Origin: Psychromicrobium lacuslunae
GTDB taxonomy: Bacteria; Actinomycetota; Actinomycetes; Actinomycetales; Micrococcaceae
DNA length: 64,000 bases
Direction of reading: 5' to 3'
Assembly: GCF_000950575.1 (NCBI RefSeq)
Contig: NZ_CP011005.1
Span: 1,860,001 to 1,924,000, forward strand
In this document: positions 15,549-24,854 of the stretch, one piece after another
Position numbering within the stretch: the first letter of the stretch is position 1
Layout: each line of letters opens with the position of its first letter
Notes under the pieces: generated by a model
What the model was told of the DNA's origin: nothing
Databases searched by the model: none
What the model saw: the letters and a program-made list of their open reading frames with translations, nothing else
Translations under genes and position numbers: made by a program

Positions 15549-17276
15549 CTAGGAAGCTTCCGAGTGAAGTTCCAAATCCCGTCCCGGAATAGCGGCCAAG
15601 AGTTTCTTGGTGTATTCAGTTTGCGGATTCTCGAAGACCTCGTCGGCCGTTCCAGCTTCGACGATCTGGCCCTTTTCCATCACACAGACGTTATCGCCGA
15701 TCTGACGAACCACCGCCAGGTCGTGAGTGATGAACACGTAAGTCAGACCCAACCTGGACTGCAGGTCAGCGAGTAGGTTTAGCACCTGCGCCTGGACCAA
15801 AACATCCAAAGCCGAGACGGCTTCGTCGCAAATGATCACCTCAGGTTCAAGCGCCAGAGCACGCGCAATCGCCACACGCTGACGCTGGCCGCCGGAGAGC
15901 TCATTCGGGAATCGCCGCATCATGGATGCGGGCAATGCCACCTGTTCCAGCAACTCCCTGACCTTCGCCTCACGAGACTTCCGGTCACCGATCTTGTGCA
16001 CCCGAAGCGGTTCTTCGATGGTGCGGAAGATGTTGTACATCGGATCCAAGGAACCATAGGGGTCCTGGAAGATCGGCTGCACGCGACGCCGGAAACGAAA
16101 CAGTTCCTTGCGGTCCAGAGCAGTCATATTGACGCCGTCGAAGATGATGTCACCCTTGGTCGGCTTCTCCAGGTTCAACAGCATCTTGGCCACGGTTGAC
16201 TTACCGGAGCCAGACTCCCCCACCACTGCCGTGGTGGTGCCGCGCTTGACGGTAAAGGAAACATCGTCCACCGCACTGAAGTCAACACTCCGGCCGAGAG
16301 CTCCCTGCCGTAGCTGGTAGACCTTGCTCAGGCCTTTGACCTGGATGATGTCGTCGGCTGCTTTAACCACTGCTTCGCTACTGGCGAGCAGGTTCTCGGC
16401 CTCTTCGCCAGCTTCCTTCGCCACCTCAATGCGGCGCGATGCCAGCGAGGGTGCAGAAGCAACCAAACGCTTGGTGTACGGGTGCTTCGGGTTCTGCAGC
16501 AGTTCAAGTGCCGGACCAGATTCCACGACCTGCCCCTTGTACATCACCACGACTTTTTCTGCGCGTTCCGCAGCGAGGCCCAAATCGTGGGTGATCAGCA
16601 AGACCGCGGTACCCAATTCATTGGTCATCTTCTCGAGATGATCAAGAATCTGCCGCTGTACCGTCACGTCAAGGGCCGAGGTCGGCTCATCAGCGATCAG
16701 CAGGCGAGGCTGGCAAGACAGACCAATGGCAATCAAAGCTCGCTGCCGCATACCACCCGAGAACTCATGGGGATACTGCTTAGCTCGCCGCTCGGCGTCG
16801 GGCAAACCTGCCTCCGAAAGTACTCGAGCAACGTCGGCCTTGGACGAGGGCAGGCCATTGGCTTTCAGGGTCTCTCGGACCTGGAAACCAATTTTCCACA
16901 CCGGGTTCAAGTTAGACATCGGATCCTGGGGAACCATGCCAATCGAGTTACCACGCAAGGCGACAATACGCTTGCTGCCAACCGTGGTGAGATCCTCGCC
17001 GTCGAACAAAATCTGTCCACCAGTGACCGATCCGTTGCCGGCAAGCAGGCCAATAGCCGCTAGTGCGGTGGTCGACTTCCCTGAACCCGACTCCCCCACG
17101 ATGGCCACGGTTTGCCCGGGCATCACCGTGAGGTTCGCGCCGCGGACGGCTTTTGAAACACCGGTCGCCGTGTTGAAGCTGATATCCAGATTGCGAATAT
17201 CTAGCAAGGGTAGGTCTTCCCCGCGGGTATCCTCGGTGACCTGAACCTGAGGTAGCTCCTCAGCTGAGTGGCTCAT
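15549..17276 (-). CDS. oligopeptide ABC transporter, fused double ATPase
   Basis: This 575-residue protein carries two complete nucleotide-binding domains in one chain, equal to a DppD-DppF fusion. Each has GESGSGKST (Walker A), an SGGMRQRA or SGGQRQRV signature, and a Walker B (LLIADEPTSALD and VIICDEAVSALD). Each domain has the peptide-transporter extension (HPYTKRLVASAP; TEYTKKLLAAIPG). It powers uptake through the two permeases encoded just upstream, overlapping the DppC-like gene by 4 bases. The second Walker B has Ala where Pro is usual (DEAVS), which is common in DppF. Confidence 0.93.
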   Translation of the reverse strand: MSHSAEELPQVQVTEDTRGEDLPLLDIRNLDISFNTATGVSKAVRGANLTVMPGQTVAIVGESGSGKSTTALAAIGLLAGNGSVTGGQILFDGEDLTTVGSKRIVALRGNSIGMVPQDPMSNLNPVWKIGFQVRETLKANGLPSSKADVARVLSEAGLPDAERRAKQYPHEFSGGMRQRALIAIGLSCQPRLLIADEPTSALDVTVQRQILDHLEKMTNELGTAVLLITHDLGLAAERAEKVVVMYKGQVVESGPALELLQNPKHPYTKRLVASAPSLASRRIEVAKEAGEEAENLLASSEAVVKAADDIIQVKGLSKVYQLRQGALGRSVDFSAVDDVSFTVKRGTTTAVVGESGSGKSTVAKMLLNLEKPTKGDIIFDGVNMTALDRKELFRFRRRVQPIFQDPYGSLDPMYNIFRTIEEPLRVHKIGDRKSREAKVRELLEQVALPASMMRRFPNELSGGQRQRVAIARALALEPEVIICDEAVSALDVLVQAQVLNLLADLQSRLGLTYVFITHDLAVVRQIGDNVCVMEKGQIVEAGTADEVFENPQTEYTKKLLAAIPGRDLELHSEAS

Positions 17277-18232
17277 CGTTTCCTCGCTTTCGGATCCAGC
17301 GCATCACGGACGGCATCACCGAGCATAATGAAGCTCAGCACGGTGACGAACAAGGCCGCAGCTGGATAGATCAGGATTTCTGGCCTGGTTCGAAGTGTGC
17401 TCTGGGCGTTAGCAATGTCTTGCCCCCACGCCATCACACTGCCGGGAAGCCCAATGCCGAGGAAGGACAAGGTAGCCTCGGCGACGATGAAGACACCCAG
17501 GCTGACGGTGGCAACCACAATGATCGGCGCCAACGCGTTGGGCAGAGCGTGCTTGAGCAGCGCACTAAACCTCGATACACCCAGTGATGTCGCGGCGGTA
17601 ATGAAGTCATTGTTCTTGACTTCAATGATCGCGCCTCGGGTAATTCGAGCAATATTGGGCCAGCCGAATACCGCCAAAATTGTCGCCACGCTAAAAACGC
17701 CCCGATTGTCTTGAAAGAACGGTACTTGGTAAAGCACCAAGGCACCCAGGACCAGCGGCAACGCAAAGAAAATATCACCTAGACGGGCCAGGATCGAATC
17801 AAGCCACCCACCGTAGTAACCGGCGAGCGCACCAATAATACCGCCAACCAGGACGACCGCGAGGGTGGCGAGTATGCCCACCGAAACCGAGGCACGCGTG
17901 CCGTAAATCACCCGGGCGTAAATATCACAGCCTTGCCGGTTAAAGCCAAAAATGTGGCCCGGGCTGGAGGGCTGAAGTGAGTTCGCCAGATTGCAAGCAT
18001 CCAACGCCGTCGGATCGGTCGGTGAGAAAAGCCCTGGAAAAAGGGAGACCAAAATGATCAACAGAATCAACAAGGCCGAGGCGATGAACAGCGGTTTCTT
18101 TCGAAGATTCCGCCAGGCGTCCATCCACAGGCTGCTGGGAGCGGTATCAGTAACGGCGCTGTCCACCGCCTGCAGCGGAGTCTCATCGAGTGGAGCAACG
18201 TAGTGCTCAATCTCTCTTCTTTTATTTGACAT
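17273..18232 (-). CDS. oligopeptide ABC transporter permease, DppC type
   Basis: This 319-residue membrane protein has a hydrophilic N-terminus, the first helix near IASALLILLIILVSLFPG, and the EAA loop (ITAATSLGVSRFSALLKHALPNA). The start is the ATG at 18232, with GAGG seven bases upstream on the minus strand; a frame opening 18 bases earlier is less likely. It overlaps the DppB-like gene by 11 bases and the ATPase gene by 4. It forms the channel with the DppB-like subunit. Confidence 0.92.
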   Translation of the reverse strand: MSNKRREIEHYVAPLDETPLQAVDSAVTDTAPSSLWMDAWRNLRKKPLFIASALLILLIILVSLFPGLFSPTDPTALDACNLANSLQPSSPGHIFGFNRQGCDIYARVIYGTRASVSVGILATLAVVLVGGIIGALAGYYGGWLDSILARLGDIFFALPLVLGALVLYQVPFFQDNRGVFSVATILAVFGWPNIARITRGAIIEVKNNDFITAATSLGVSRFSALLKHALPNALAPIIVVATVSLGVFIVAEATLSFLGIGLPGSVMAWGQDIANAQSTLRTRPEILIYPAAALFVTVLSFIMLGDAVRDALDPKARKR

Positions 18233-19160
18233 AGCGAATCCTCGGATCAAGCACAGCGTAGAGCAAGTCGACCACCAGGTTTGCGATCACAAACACCAGT
18301 ACCAGGACGGCGACAATGGAAACCACAGTGGCTCCCTGGCCATTCAGAATGGACGCATATAGCTTTTGGCCTACACCACTGATATTAAAAATTCCTTCGG
18401 TCACGATAGCGCCACCCATTAGGTTGCCTATATCGGCACCAATAAAGGTCACTACCGGGATCAGGGAGTTCCGCAGCACGTGCACCGTGACCACCCGCGG
18501 ACGGCTGAGGCCCTTAGCGGTTGCCGTGCGCACATAGTCCTCGTTCATCCCTTCCGAGACCGAGGCTCTGGTGAGCCGTAATATATAGGCGAAGGAGCCA
18601 GCGGCTAACACAATTGCCGGCAGCAAAAGACTGCTGAAGGTTGGGTTGGGACCGACAGTGGGCCTGACCCAGCCTAATTGCAAGCCGATCACCAGCTGCA
18701 GTACGAAGCCAATGACGAAGGTCGGGACAGCGATCACGAACAGGGAAGCGACCAGAGCTGTCGCGTCAAAGAACTTGCCTTTGCGCAGGCCTGCGATCAG
18801 GCCAAAGAAGATGCCAAAGATCGTTTCGATCACCAGGGCCATGATGGCAAGTTGCGCGGTGACCGGGTAAACCTGTGCCAGGATCTCGGCAATCGGCCGA
18901 CCAGTGAAATCTGGGCCTAGATTGAAGGTCAAGATGTTCCGCAGGAACAACAGGTACTGAATGATGAAGGGTTTATCTAAGTTGTACTGCTCACGCAGGG
19001 AGTTAATCACTGCGGGGCTTGGTTGCCGATCACCGAATAGGTTGGCGATGGGGTCTCCTGGTAAGGCGAAAACCAGGAAGTAGACCAGGAAGGTGGCACC
19101 AATGAAGACCGGAATGATTTGCAGCAAACGCCGCAAAAAATAGCGAAGCACTAGAGGCAC
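18222..19160 (-). CDS. oligopeptide ABC transporter permease, DppB type
   Basis: This 312-residue subunit shows the classic DppB/OppB start (RYFLRRLLQIIPVFIGATFLV), the PGDPIANLFGDRQPSP loop, about six helices and the EAA loop (RTATAKGLSRPRVVTVHVLR). It is the first permease gene of the operon, 116 bases after the binding-protein gene, with a hairpin between them that probably limits read-through so that the binding protein is made in excess. Confidence 0.92.
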   Translation of the reverse strand: MPLVLRYFLRRLLQIIPVFIGATFLVYFLVFALPGDPIANLFGDRQPSPAVINSLREQYNLDKPFIIQYLLFLRNILTFNLGPDFTGRPIAEILAQVYPVTAQLAIMALVIETIFGIFFGLIAGLRKGKFFDATALVASLFVIAVPTFVIGFVLQLVIGLQLGWVRPTVGPNPTFSSLLLPAIVLAAGSFAYILRLTRASVSEGMNEDYVRTATAKGLSRPRVVTVHVLRNSLIPVVTFIGADIGNLMGGAIVTEGIFNISGVGQKLYASILNGQGATVVSIVAVLVLVFVIANLVVDLLYAVLDPRIRYVK

Positions 19161-19222
19161 ACCCCCTTGCTTCTAGCTTTGATGTTTTGCATTCTAAATC
19201 GATTCTGATTGGAAATAGCGCA

Positions 19223-19253
19223 GGTGAGGCCCGGCGAATGACCGGGCCTCACC
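19223..19253 (-). terminator. hairpin between binding-protein and permease genes
   Basis: A perfect 12-bp stem (19223-19234 with 19242-19253) with a 7-base loop follows the SBP stop by about 24 bases on the minus strand. It lacks a strong T run, so it may act as partial terminator or as a 3' mRNA stabiliser. Confidence 0.65.
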
Positions 19254-19276
19254 GCTATAACGAGGGTTCGCTATTA

Positions 19277-20956
19277 CTAGCTCTTAACGATGTTGCTGTA
19301 GACGATGGCACCGCGCCAATCGAGCTCAACACCGCTGGCCTTGGTGCTCCAAACAGCTTGCTGGATCTGATCCCAGAGCGGAAGATTCGGCAAGTCCTTG
19401 AACAGGATGGCCTGTGCGTCGACGTACTTCTTCTTCGCCTCATCCGGGCTCTTAGCCGCAACCGCCTCCTTGAGCGTCTTGTCGAACTCGGGGTTCGAGT
19501 ACTGCTCGTAGTTGGAGGAAGCGCCGGACTCGTACAGCGGCGCAAGGCCGTTGTAAATCGACGGGTAGTCCCACTGCCAGCCAGCACGAACCAGACCGGT
19601 CAACTTCTTGTTCTGACGGTCATCGAGCATCGCCGAGAACTGGGCGTAAGGCTTGCCTTCTGCAGCAATCTTCAGATTGGTCTTGAACTGGTTAGCAACC
19701 GCATCGATCCATTCCTTATTGCCAGCACCGCTGGTGTTGTAGGAAAGAGTCAATGGCTTGGAAGCATCCCACGGCTTGATCTTGTTCGCCTGAGCCCAGA
19801 GGTCCTGAGCCTTAGCTGCATCGAACTTCAGCAGGTCAGCGGCGCCCGGGATATTGGCGTCAAAGTTCTGCAGGCTGGGCGAAACGAACGCCACTGCCGG
19901 CGTACGGGTGCCGTTGAAGATCACCTTGCAGATCTCTTCGCGGTTGATCGCCAAGGAAAGCGCCTGACGACGCAACTTGCCTTCTTCGTCATTGCCGAAG
20001 CCAGGAACGTAGCTTGGGATATTCAGAGTTGAGTTCGCTGCTGATGCCTTCTCAGTATTGTGATCCGGCAGGTCGGTCTTATAGGTGGTCAGGTAGTTAC
20101 CTGGCACACCGTCCATCACGTCCAAAGTGTCGCCTTGGATATCGGTGTAAGCCGAGTTCACGTCCGTGTAGAAGGTGAAAGTCACACCGCCGTTCTTCGG
20201 TTCACGCGGGCCCTTGTAGTCAGCGTTCTTCACCAGCGAGATGGACTTGTCATGCTGCCAGCCATCGGGGCCCATCTTGTACGGACCGTTGCCGACCGGC
20301 TTCTGGCCGTAGGTCTTGGGGTCCTTAATAGCAGCCGAAGGTAGCGGCATGAAGGCGCTGTAGCCCAAGCTCTCCGGGTAATCCGGATCGGGAGCCGAAA
20401 GCTTTACGGTGAAGGTCGAGTCGTCGACAACCTTCAGCCCGGTCATGGTCTGTGCCTTGGGAGCTGGCTTGGCGGCGTCCCCTTCGCCTTCAGTCGCGCT
20501 AACAGCGTCGTAGCCCTCGATGTTCGAGAAGAATGAGCTGTTGGACTGGATGCTGGTGCTCAAAGCGGCGAAATTCCAAGCATCAACGAAGCTCTTAGCG
20601 GTAACCGCCTCATCGTTGGTGAACTTGGTGCCGGTCTTGATCTTGATAGTCCAGTTCTGGTTATCAGTGCTATCGATCGACTCGGCGAGTTCGTTTTCCG
20701 CCGTGCCATCAGCCTTATAGCTACGCAAGCCCTGGAAAAGCTGTTCCACGACGCGGCCACCGAAAACTTCGTTGGTGTCGGCGGGCATCAGGGGCTTCTG
20801 GGGTTCGCCGCCATAGGCGGTGATAATGGCTTCTGGGTTGCCCTTGTTGTCTGTGCCGTTAGAGGAAGTACCCCCACCACCGCCGCCACAGGCTGTCAGG
20901 GCGAGCGCGGCGATGGCCGCGATGCCAATTGCTTTGGAAGTGCGCGAGAAACGCAT
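19277..20956 (-). CDS. peptide ABC transporter substrate-binding lipoprotein
   Basis: This SBP_bac_5 family protein has 559 residues from the ATG at 20956, with GGAGG just upstream. The lipobox ends at Cys23 (LALTACGG), so it is a membrane-tethered extracellular receptor that passes peptides to the permeases encoded downstream. A Gly/Ser linker follows the lipid site. The long domain has typical segments such as KIKTGTKFTNDEAVTAKSFV and KSISLVKNADYKGPREPKN. A longer frame (to 21040) has no support. Confidence 0.93.
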   Translation of the reverse strand: MRFSRTSKAIGIAAIAALALTACGGGGGGTSSNGTDNKGNPEAIITAYGGEPQKPLMPADTNEVFGGRVVEQLFQGLRSYKADGTAENELAESIDSTDNQNWTIKIKTGTKFTNDEAVTAKSFVDAWNFAALSTSIQSNSSFFSNIEGYDAVSATEGEGDAAKPAPKAQTMTGLKVVDDSTFTVKLSAPDPDYPESLGYSAFMPLPSAAIKDPKTYGQKPVGNGPYKMGPDGWQHDKSISLVKNADYKGPREPKNGGVTFTFYTDVNSAYTDIQGDTLDVMDGVPGNYLTTYKTDLPDHNTEKASAANSTLNIPSYVPGFGNDEEGKLRRQALSLAINREEICKVIFNGTRTPAVAFVSPSLQNFDANIPGAADLLKFDAAKAQDLWAQANKIKPWDASKPLTLSYNTSGAGNKEWIDAVANQFKTNLKIAAEGKPYAQFSAMLDDRQNKKLTGLVRAGWQWDYPSIYNGLAPLYESGASSNYEQYSNPEFDKTLKEAVAAKSPDEAKKKYVDAQAILFKDLPNLPLWDQIQQAVWSTKASGVELDWRGAIVYSNIVKS

Positions 20957-21139
20957 TCCGCCTCCTTGATTGTTGTGCGAGGTTCCCGGGTTTGCCCCGG
21001 CAATATTCTTGCGCGCGAAGGTGACGCACGCAACAAACACTGGATACAGACTAATACCAGCGGCTCCACAACGGTAATTATGTGAGGTTTTCGTTAGCTA
21101 AAAGTTAGCTTCCAGCTGTGAATCTGCCACCATGGATCC

Positions 21140-21685
21140 ATGTCCACTGAGCAATTTCGTCCGCGAAGCAGCAAAACCATGGCCATTGTGCTCTACTCGA
21201 CTGCTGCTCTCGGGCTGCTGCTAATCTGCTTCAGCGGTCTTGTAATACGTGACATTTTACTTAGCATTCCGTTGCTACTGCTGCTTGGCTACTGCGGCTA
21301 CTGGCTGTTCTGGCTGCCCACCGTAATGGTGACTAAAGACGGAACCACCATCGTCAATCCGGTTCGCACCATTAGCGTGCCATGGCAGGCTCTGAGGTCA
21401 CTGGAGACCAAGTACTCGATGACGCTGCTTACCGAATCGGGAAAATACAGTGCCTGGGCAGCGCCATCCCCCGGGCCGATGAGCCGGAAAAGCGCTGAAA
21501 CCGAAGTTGTGCAAGCGGTGCGGGCCAGCTGGGCTGCGGCGCGTAAGGAAAATAATTCTGCTCCCCCCGCTGGCACTGAAACACCAGTTGGAGCGGTCGT
21601 TCAATCCAGAGTTAATTGGCTGCAACTGGGCGTTGCACTCGGGCTGATCGCGGCCACGGCGTTCTGCTTCCTGCTGGTCAGGTAA
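21140..21685 (+). CDS. membrane protein with PH-like domain
   Basis: This 181-residue protein has two N-terminal helices (residues about 14-36 and 40-60), then a soluble segment with the short beta pattern typical of bacterial PH domains (VTKDGTTIVNPVRTISVPW). It ends with a C-terminal helix (LGVALGLIAATAFCFLLV). This layout is common in actinobacterial PH-domain membrane proteins of unknown role. No clear ribosome site precedes the ATG. It lies alone between two minus-strand peptide-binding-protein genes. Confidence 0.7.
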   Translation: MSTEQFRPRSSKTMAIVLYSTAALGLLLICFSGLVIRDILLSIPLLLLLGYCGYWLFWLPTVMVTKDGTTIVNPVRTISVPWQALRSLETKYSMTLLTESGKYSAWAAPSPGPMSRKSAETEVVQAVRASWAAARKENNSAPPAGTETPVGAVVQSRVNWLQLGVALGLIAATAFCFLLVR

Positions 21686-21718
21686 GCACCCACATCTCCG
21701 TTCTAGCTCCGTGGAAGC

Positions 21719-23497
21719 CTAGGCTTTCTTCGCCCAATCCCATACGTTCCACCACGCTCCGACCGGCGTCGGGTTGTACTTTATGCCTTGCACCTTGCTG
21801 CTGAAGGCATTCAGACCGATGCCTTGGAACAGCGGCAGACCATAGGCGTCGTCCCAAATCAGTTTGTCGATCTGGATTTTGAGCTCGTCCTGTTTTGCCG
21901 CGTCGGAGTTGGTGATCAAGGTTTTCATCAATTCGTCGACCTTGGAATCGCTGAATCGATTGAAGTTACTCGGTCCCCCGGTTTTGAAGATTTGCGGGAC
22001 ATCGCTCACCCCCACACCCTCTTTACTCCAGCTGAAAATGGCCGCGTCATAAGAACTTCCGCCCAATGACTTCGACCAATCGGCGCCCGCCGGGCTCACG
22101 TCCACCAAGCGGATACCCGCCAAGGCCGCGGAATCGGCTATCTGCTTGAAAATATCCAGTCGACTCGGATTGTTCCGGTCGAAGAGCACCCGGATGGTGG
22201 GCTTATTGCCCTTGAGAAGTTTGATCGCGCCTTCAATATCGACCTGCTGAAAGTCGGCCGAGCCATTCGCTTTGACCGCATCGGCATATTTTTCTTGTGC
22301 TGGTACGAAAAGCTGCGAGTCCAGCGGCTTGGCGCCACTCTGCAAGGGGCCGATCAGCCGGTCGATGATCTCGGCACGTGGCACTGTCTTCAAAAATGCC
22401 AGCCTGGTGTCCTTGTCCGCAAAAACACCACTGAAATTCAGGTCCAGATGCTCGTAGGAAAGCTGTTCACCCTTGATCAGCGACACTCCGCTATTGACCA
22501 TCGAGTCAATTTGATTGATGGCATCGGTCGAGGCGGCGGGCGCGATGATACTGACGTTGCCAGCCTTCAATGCTTCGGTCTGCTCCGAGGAGCCAGGCAT
22601 GTATTTGACGTCGATTTGGTCCAAATGCGGTTCTGGCCCCCAGTCATAATCACGGTTTTTGACCAGGGTGATCGACTGGTCCGAGCCGACGCTCTTGACA
22701 ATATATGGGCCGTTGGAGAGGAAAAGCGAGGTGTCGGTCGGCAGCTTGGTGGCGTCGAAGCCGTTATTCCAGAAGTCTGCAACCTTCTTCAAAACGGCAT
22801 TAGGCGCCACCGGTGCCGTGGGGTTCCCCCGTGGAATTGAGGTAAACAAAGCGATCAGGGCGGCGGCGTCTTTTAGGCCAGCCTTTTGTGCCACCACATG
22901 CGAGGGCTCAGAAATATTAGGAAAGCCGAGAGCGGTTTCCCAGTCGGCAAAGGGCTGCGAGTATTTGATCGTGATGCTTCGGCCGTCGCTACCCACCTCA
23001 GGGAAGTCCGAAAGCGCTAAACCACTGGTGCCGCTAGCGAAGGAAAAGTAATTAGTGCCTTTGCCGAGGCTCTCACTCCGATCATCAAAGTATCCGGAGG
23101 CTACTACCCAGGCCAGCACCAGGTCATTGGCGTCCACCGGCGCGTCGTCGGACCACTTTACGCCGTTATTGACCGTGTATTTCACGGTCAACGGGGAATC
23201 AGAGAGCTTTTCGATCTTGCCGAACTTCTCATTCCGCACCACTTTGAGATTTTCATCCAGGTATCCGAAGCCGGAGTGGGTGGCATAAGAAATTTTGGCG
23301 TTAATGTCGACATTGGTATGCGCCGTCGAAGGATTGAAGCTGGTGAAACTATTGCCTTCAGCTACGCTCAAGGATCCGCCCTGGGCCACCGTGGTTTCCG
23401 GGCTGGGCAGATTGCTGGGCGCACCATCGCAAGCTGTCAAGGCCAGGACGGCGATAGCTGTCATTCCAAACGCTTCGACGATACGTCTGAAATGCAT
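21719..23497 (-). CDS. second peptide-type substrate-binding lipoprotein
   Basis: This 592-residue ABC-family binding protein starts at the ATG at 23497, with GAAGGAG upstream. The lipobox ends at Cys23 (LALTACDG), placed as in the SBP at 19277. The body is SBP_bac_5-like but diverged (TVKYTVNNGVKWSDDAPVD; SITLVKNRDYDWGPEPHLD). No permease or ATPase adjoins it. It may deliver to the oligopeptide transporter encoded 2.5 kb away, or be an orphan receptor. The two SBPs share the opening layout, consistent with old duplication. Confidence 0.88.
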   Translation of the reverse strand: MHFRRIVEAFGMTAIAVLALTACDGAPSNLPSPETTVAQGGSLSVAEGNSFTSFNPSTAHTNVDINAKISYATHSGFGYLDENLKVVRNEKFGKIEKLSDSPLTVKYTVNNGVKWSDDAPVDANDLVLAWVVASGYFDDRSESLGKGTNYFSFASGTSGLALSDFPEVGSDGRSITIKYSQPFADWETALGFPNISEPSHVVAQKAGLKDAAALIALFTSIPRGNPTAPVAPNAVLKKVADFWNNGFDATKLPTDTSLFLSNGPYIVKSVGSDQSITLVKNRDYDWGPEPHLDQIDVKYMPGSSEQTEALKAGNVSIIAPAASTDAINQIDSMVNSGVSLIKGEQLSYEHLDLNFSGVFADKDTRLAFLKTVPRAEIIDRLIGPLQSGAKPLDSQLFVPAQEKYADAVKANGSADFQQVDIEGAIKLLKGNKPTIRVLFDRNNPSRLDIFKQIADSAALAGIRLVDVSPAGADWSKSLGGSSYDAAIFSWSKEGVGVSDVPQIFKTGGPSNFNRFSDSKVDELMKTLITNSDAAKQDELKIQIDKLIWDDAYGLPLFQGIGLNAFSSKVQGIKYNPTPVGAWWNVWDWAKKA

Positions 23498-23541
23498 TCG
23501 TTCTCCTTCATTTGTCCGCCCAGCTCTGCCGGGCGGCTCAC

Positions 23542-23895
23542 TCACGACCTGAATTCCGCAACCACTTCGATCTTGCCGACCATATTAGCGTTGAACGCAT
23601 CCAGTTCCTCGGCAGGAATCCAATACTCCAAGATACTCGCCCCACCCACTTGGTGGATATCGAAGGTTTCGAGATATGAGCTGCGGACCTTAAAGCGAGT
23701 AACGAATCCGACGCCAGAGGCTTTGACATTCCAATCGCGAGCGATTCTCACTGCGTAGTCCTCGTTGAGAACGGGGTAGAAGATTGGCTGCTCAGGCAGG
23801 CGGGGAGGCCACGCAGTGAAGCCATTAGCTTCTAGTAGCGCCATCTCCTCCGGGCCGGTAGGTCGCCAGAGGGTGGTGAGATTTTCCACTGACAT
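23542..23895 (-). CDS. conserved small protein of the ADP-ribosylation/crystallin J1-annotated family
   Basis: This 117-residue cytosolic protein has a strongly conserved core: LWRPTGPEEMALLE, WPPRLPEQPIFYPVLN, WNVKASGVGFVTRF and EYWIPAEELDAFN. Actinobacterial homologues I recall carry the label ADP-ribosylation/crystallin J1, although the sequence is too short to be an ADP-ribosylglycohydrolase, so that label should not be taken as function. It is complete and lies 44 bases upstream of the SBP gene in the same direction. Confidence 0.75.
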   Translation of the reverse strand: MSVENLTTLWRPTGPEEMALLEANGFTAWPPRLPEQPIFYPVLNEDYAVRIARDWNVKASGVGFVTRFKVRSSYLETFDIHQVGGASILEYWIPAEELDAFNANMVGKIEVVAEFRS

Positions 23896-23951
23896 TGCTC
23901 CCCCATTCGGTATTTTGTGATGCGGCTACAGTCCACACGAAACTTGCCAAT

Positions 23952-24500
23952 TCAGTTCGCCCATTCCCGCCTCAGCAAACCGTAGATCCAGGAGTCCGAG
24001 ACATCACTGTTGACGATGCAATCCTCCCGTAAGGTGCCCTCACGGACGAAGCCCAGTTTCTCGAGTACCCGAGCCGAGGCGATGTTGCGGGTATCGGCCT
24101 CGGCTTGAACCCTGTTGAGGTCTAGGGTTTCGAAGGCCCATCCGAGCAGGGCGCGGGCCGCCTCGGTGGCGTAGCCGTGGCCCCAAGCGGCTTGATTAAG
24201 GCAGAAGCCCAGCGAGGCACTGCGAAAATCAGGATTCCAGCTGTTGAAGGTGCACCAACCGAGGAATTCCTGGTTGGTGTTGTGCTCTATCGCTACCCGT
24301 ACACCTCCGCCATCCTCCGCCATCCGCAGGCAGCCTGCCATGAAACGGGCAATCGACGCCCGGTCCGTCCACGGCGGGGAATCCCAATAACGCAGCACAA
24401 AGCCATCACTTTGTAAGGCGAAAAGATCCTCACCGTCAGCGTCGTTGAAGGGCCGCAGGCGTAGTCTCTCGGTTTCCAGCGTCGGGGTGGTTAGAGGCAT
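23952..24500 (-). CDS. GNAT acetyltransferase, RimJ/RimL type
   Basis: This 182-residue protein opens with LETERLRLRPFNDADGEDLF, the standard start of RimJ/RimL-like N-acetyltransferases. It carries the acetyl-CoA loop region WGHGYATEAARALLGWAF and the motif NIASARVLEKLGFVREGTLR. Substrate is unknown: ribosomal protein N-termini, amino acids or small amines are all possible. It probably forms a unit with the small gene at 23542, 56 bases downstream. Confidence 0.88.
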   Translation of the reverse strand: MPLTTPTLETERLRLRPFNDADGEDLFALQSDGFVLRYWDSPPWTDRASIARFMAGCLRMAEDGGGVRVAIEHNTNQEFLGWCTFNSWNPDFRSASLGFCLNQAAWGHGYATEAARALLGWAFETLDLNRVQAEADTRNIASARVLEKLGFVREGTLREDCIVNSDVSDSWIYGLLRREWAN

Positions 24501-24854
24501 AACAGCATCATCGCATGGGGTTCGGGTGGGGGGCGGGTTTCTGAACCTGACGGATTGCCCTTCTCTAACAATGATGCTGACTCTCTAGGCGCTTCTATTA
24601 TTCACCGCACCAGTTCACCGCGGAGACATGCTCGTGCGCGACCACGAAGAGCATCGGCCACGCAGGTTCCCGATCCGCCGATGCCTTTAAGAAACTAATG
24701 ATTTCATAACGATAATCAGCAATGTTTTTGTCTTGGCAGTTTTGCTAGAAAGCCCCATCTATGGACTCAGATCCCAGAAATTCATTGAAACTTAGATCAA
24801 CTTTGACGCATAACCGTGTTAGCGTCAAGGCATATTCGCATCTTAGGAGTGCAC
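24501..24854. other. 354-base intergenic region upstream of the restriction-like gene
   Basis: This non-coding region separates divergent genes. It holds the probable promoter of the acetyltransferase gene (leftward) and, near its right end, an inverted repeat at 24803-24828 and a ribosome site (TTAGGAG, 24843-24849). I see no RNA gene or mobile-element end. Confidence 0.5.
24803..24828. promoter_or_regulatory. inverted repeat, candidate operator of the restriction-like gene
   Basis: TTGACGC at 24803-24809 and GCGTCAA at 24822-24828 form a perfect 7-bp inverted repeat with a 12-base spacer, 15 bases before the ribosome site of the gene at 24855. The left arm also resembles a -35 box. Placement fits an operator for a repressor or for self-regulation. 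Confidence 0.45.

Noticed and set aside
19187-20032. 281-codon plus-strand frame opposite the peptide-binding protein gene
   Set aside because: It lies antisense to a clear SBP gene; there is no ribosome site and composition is unlike a protein.
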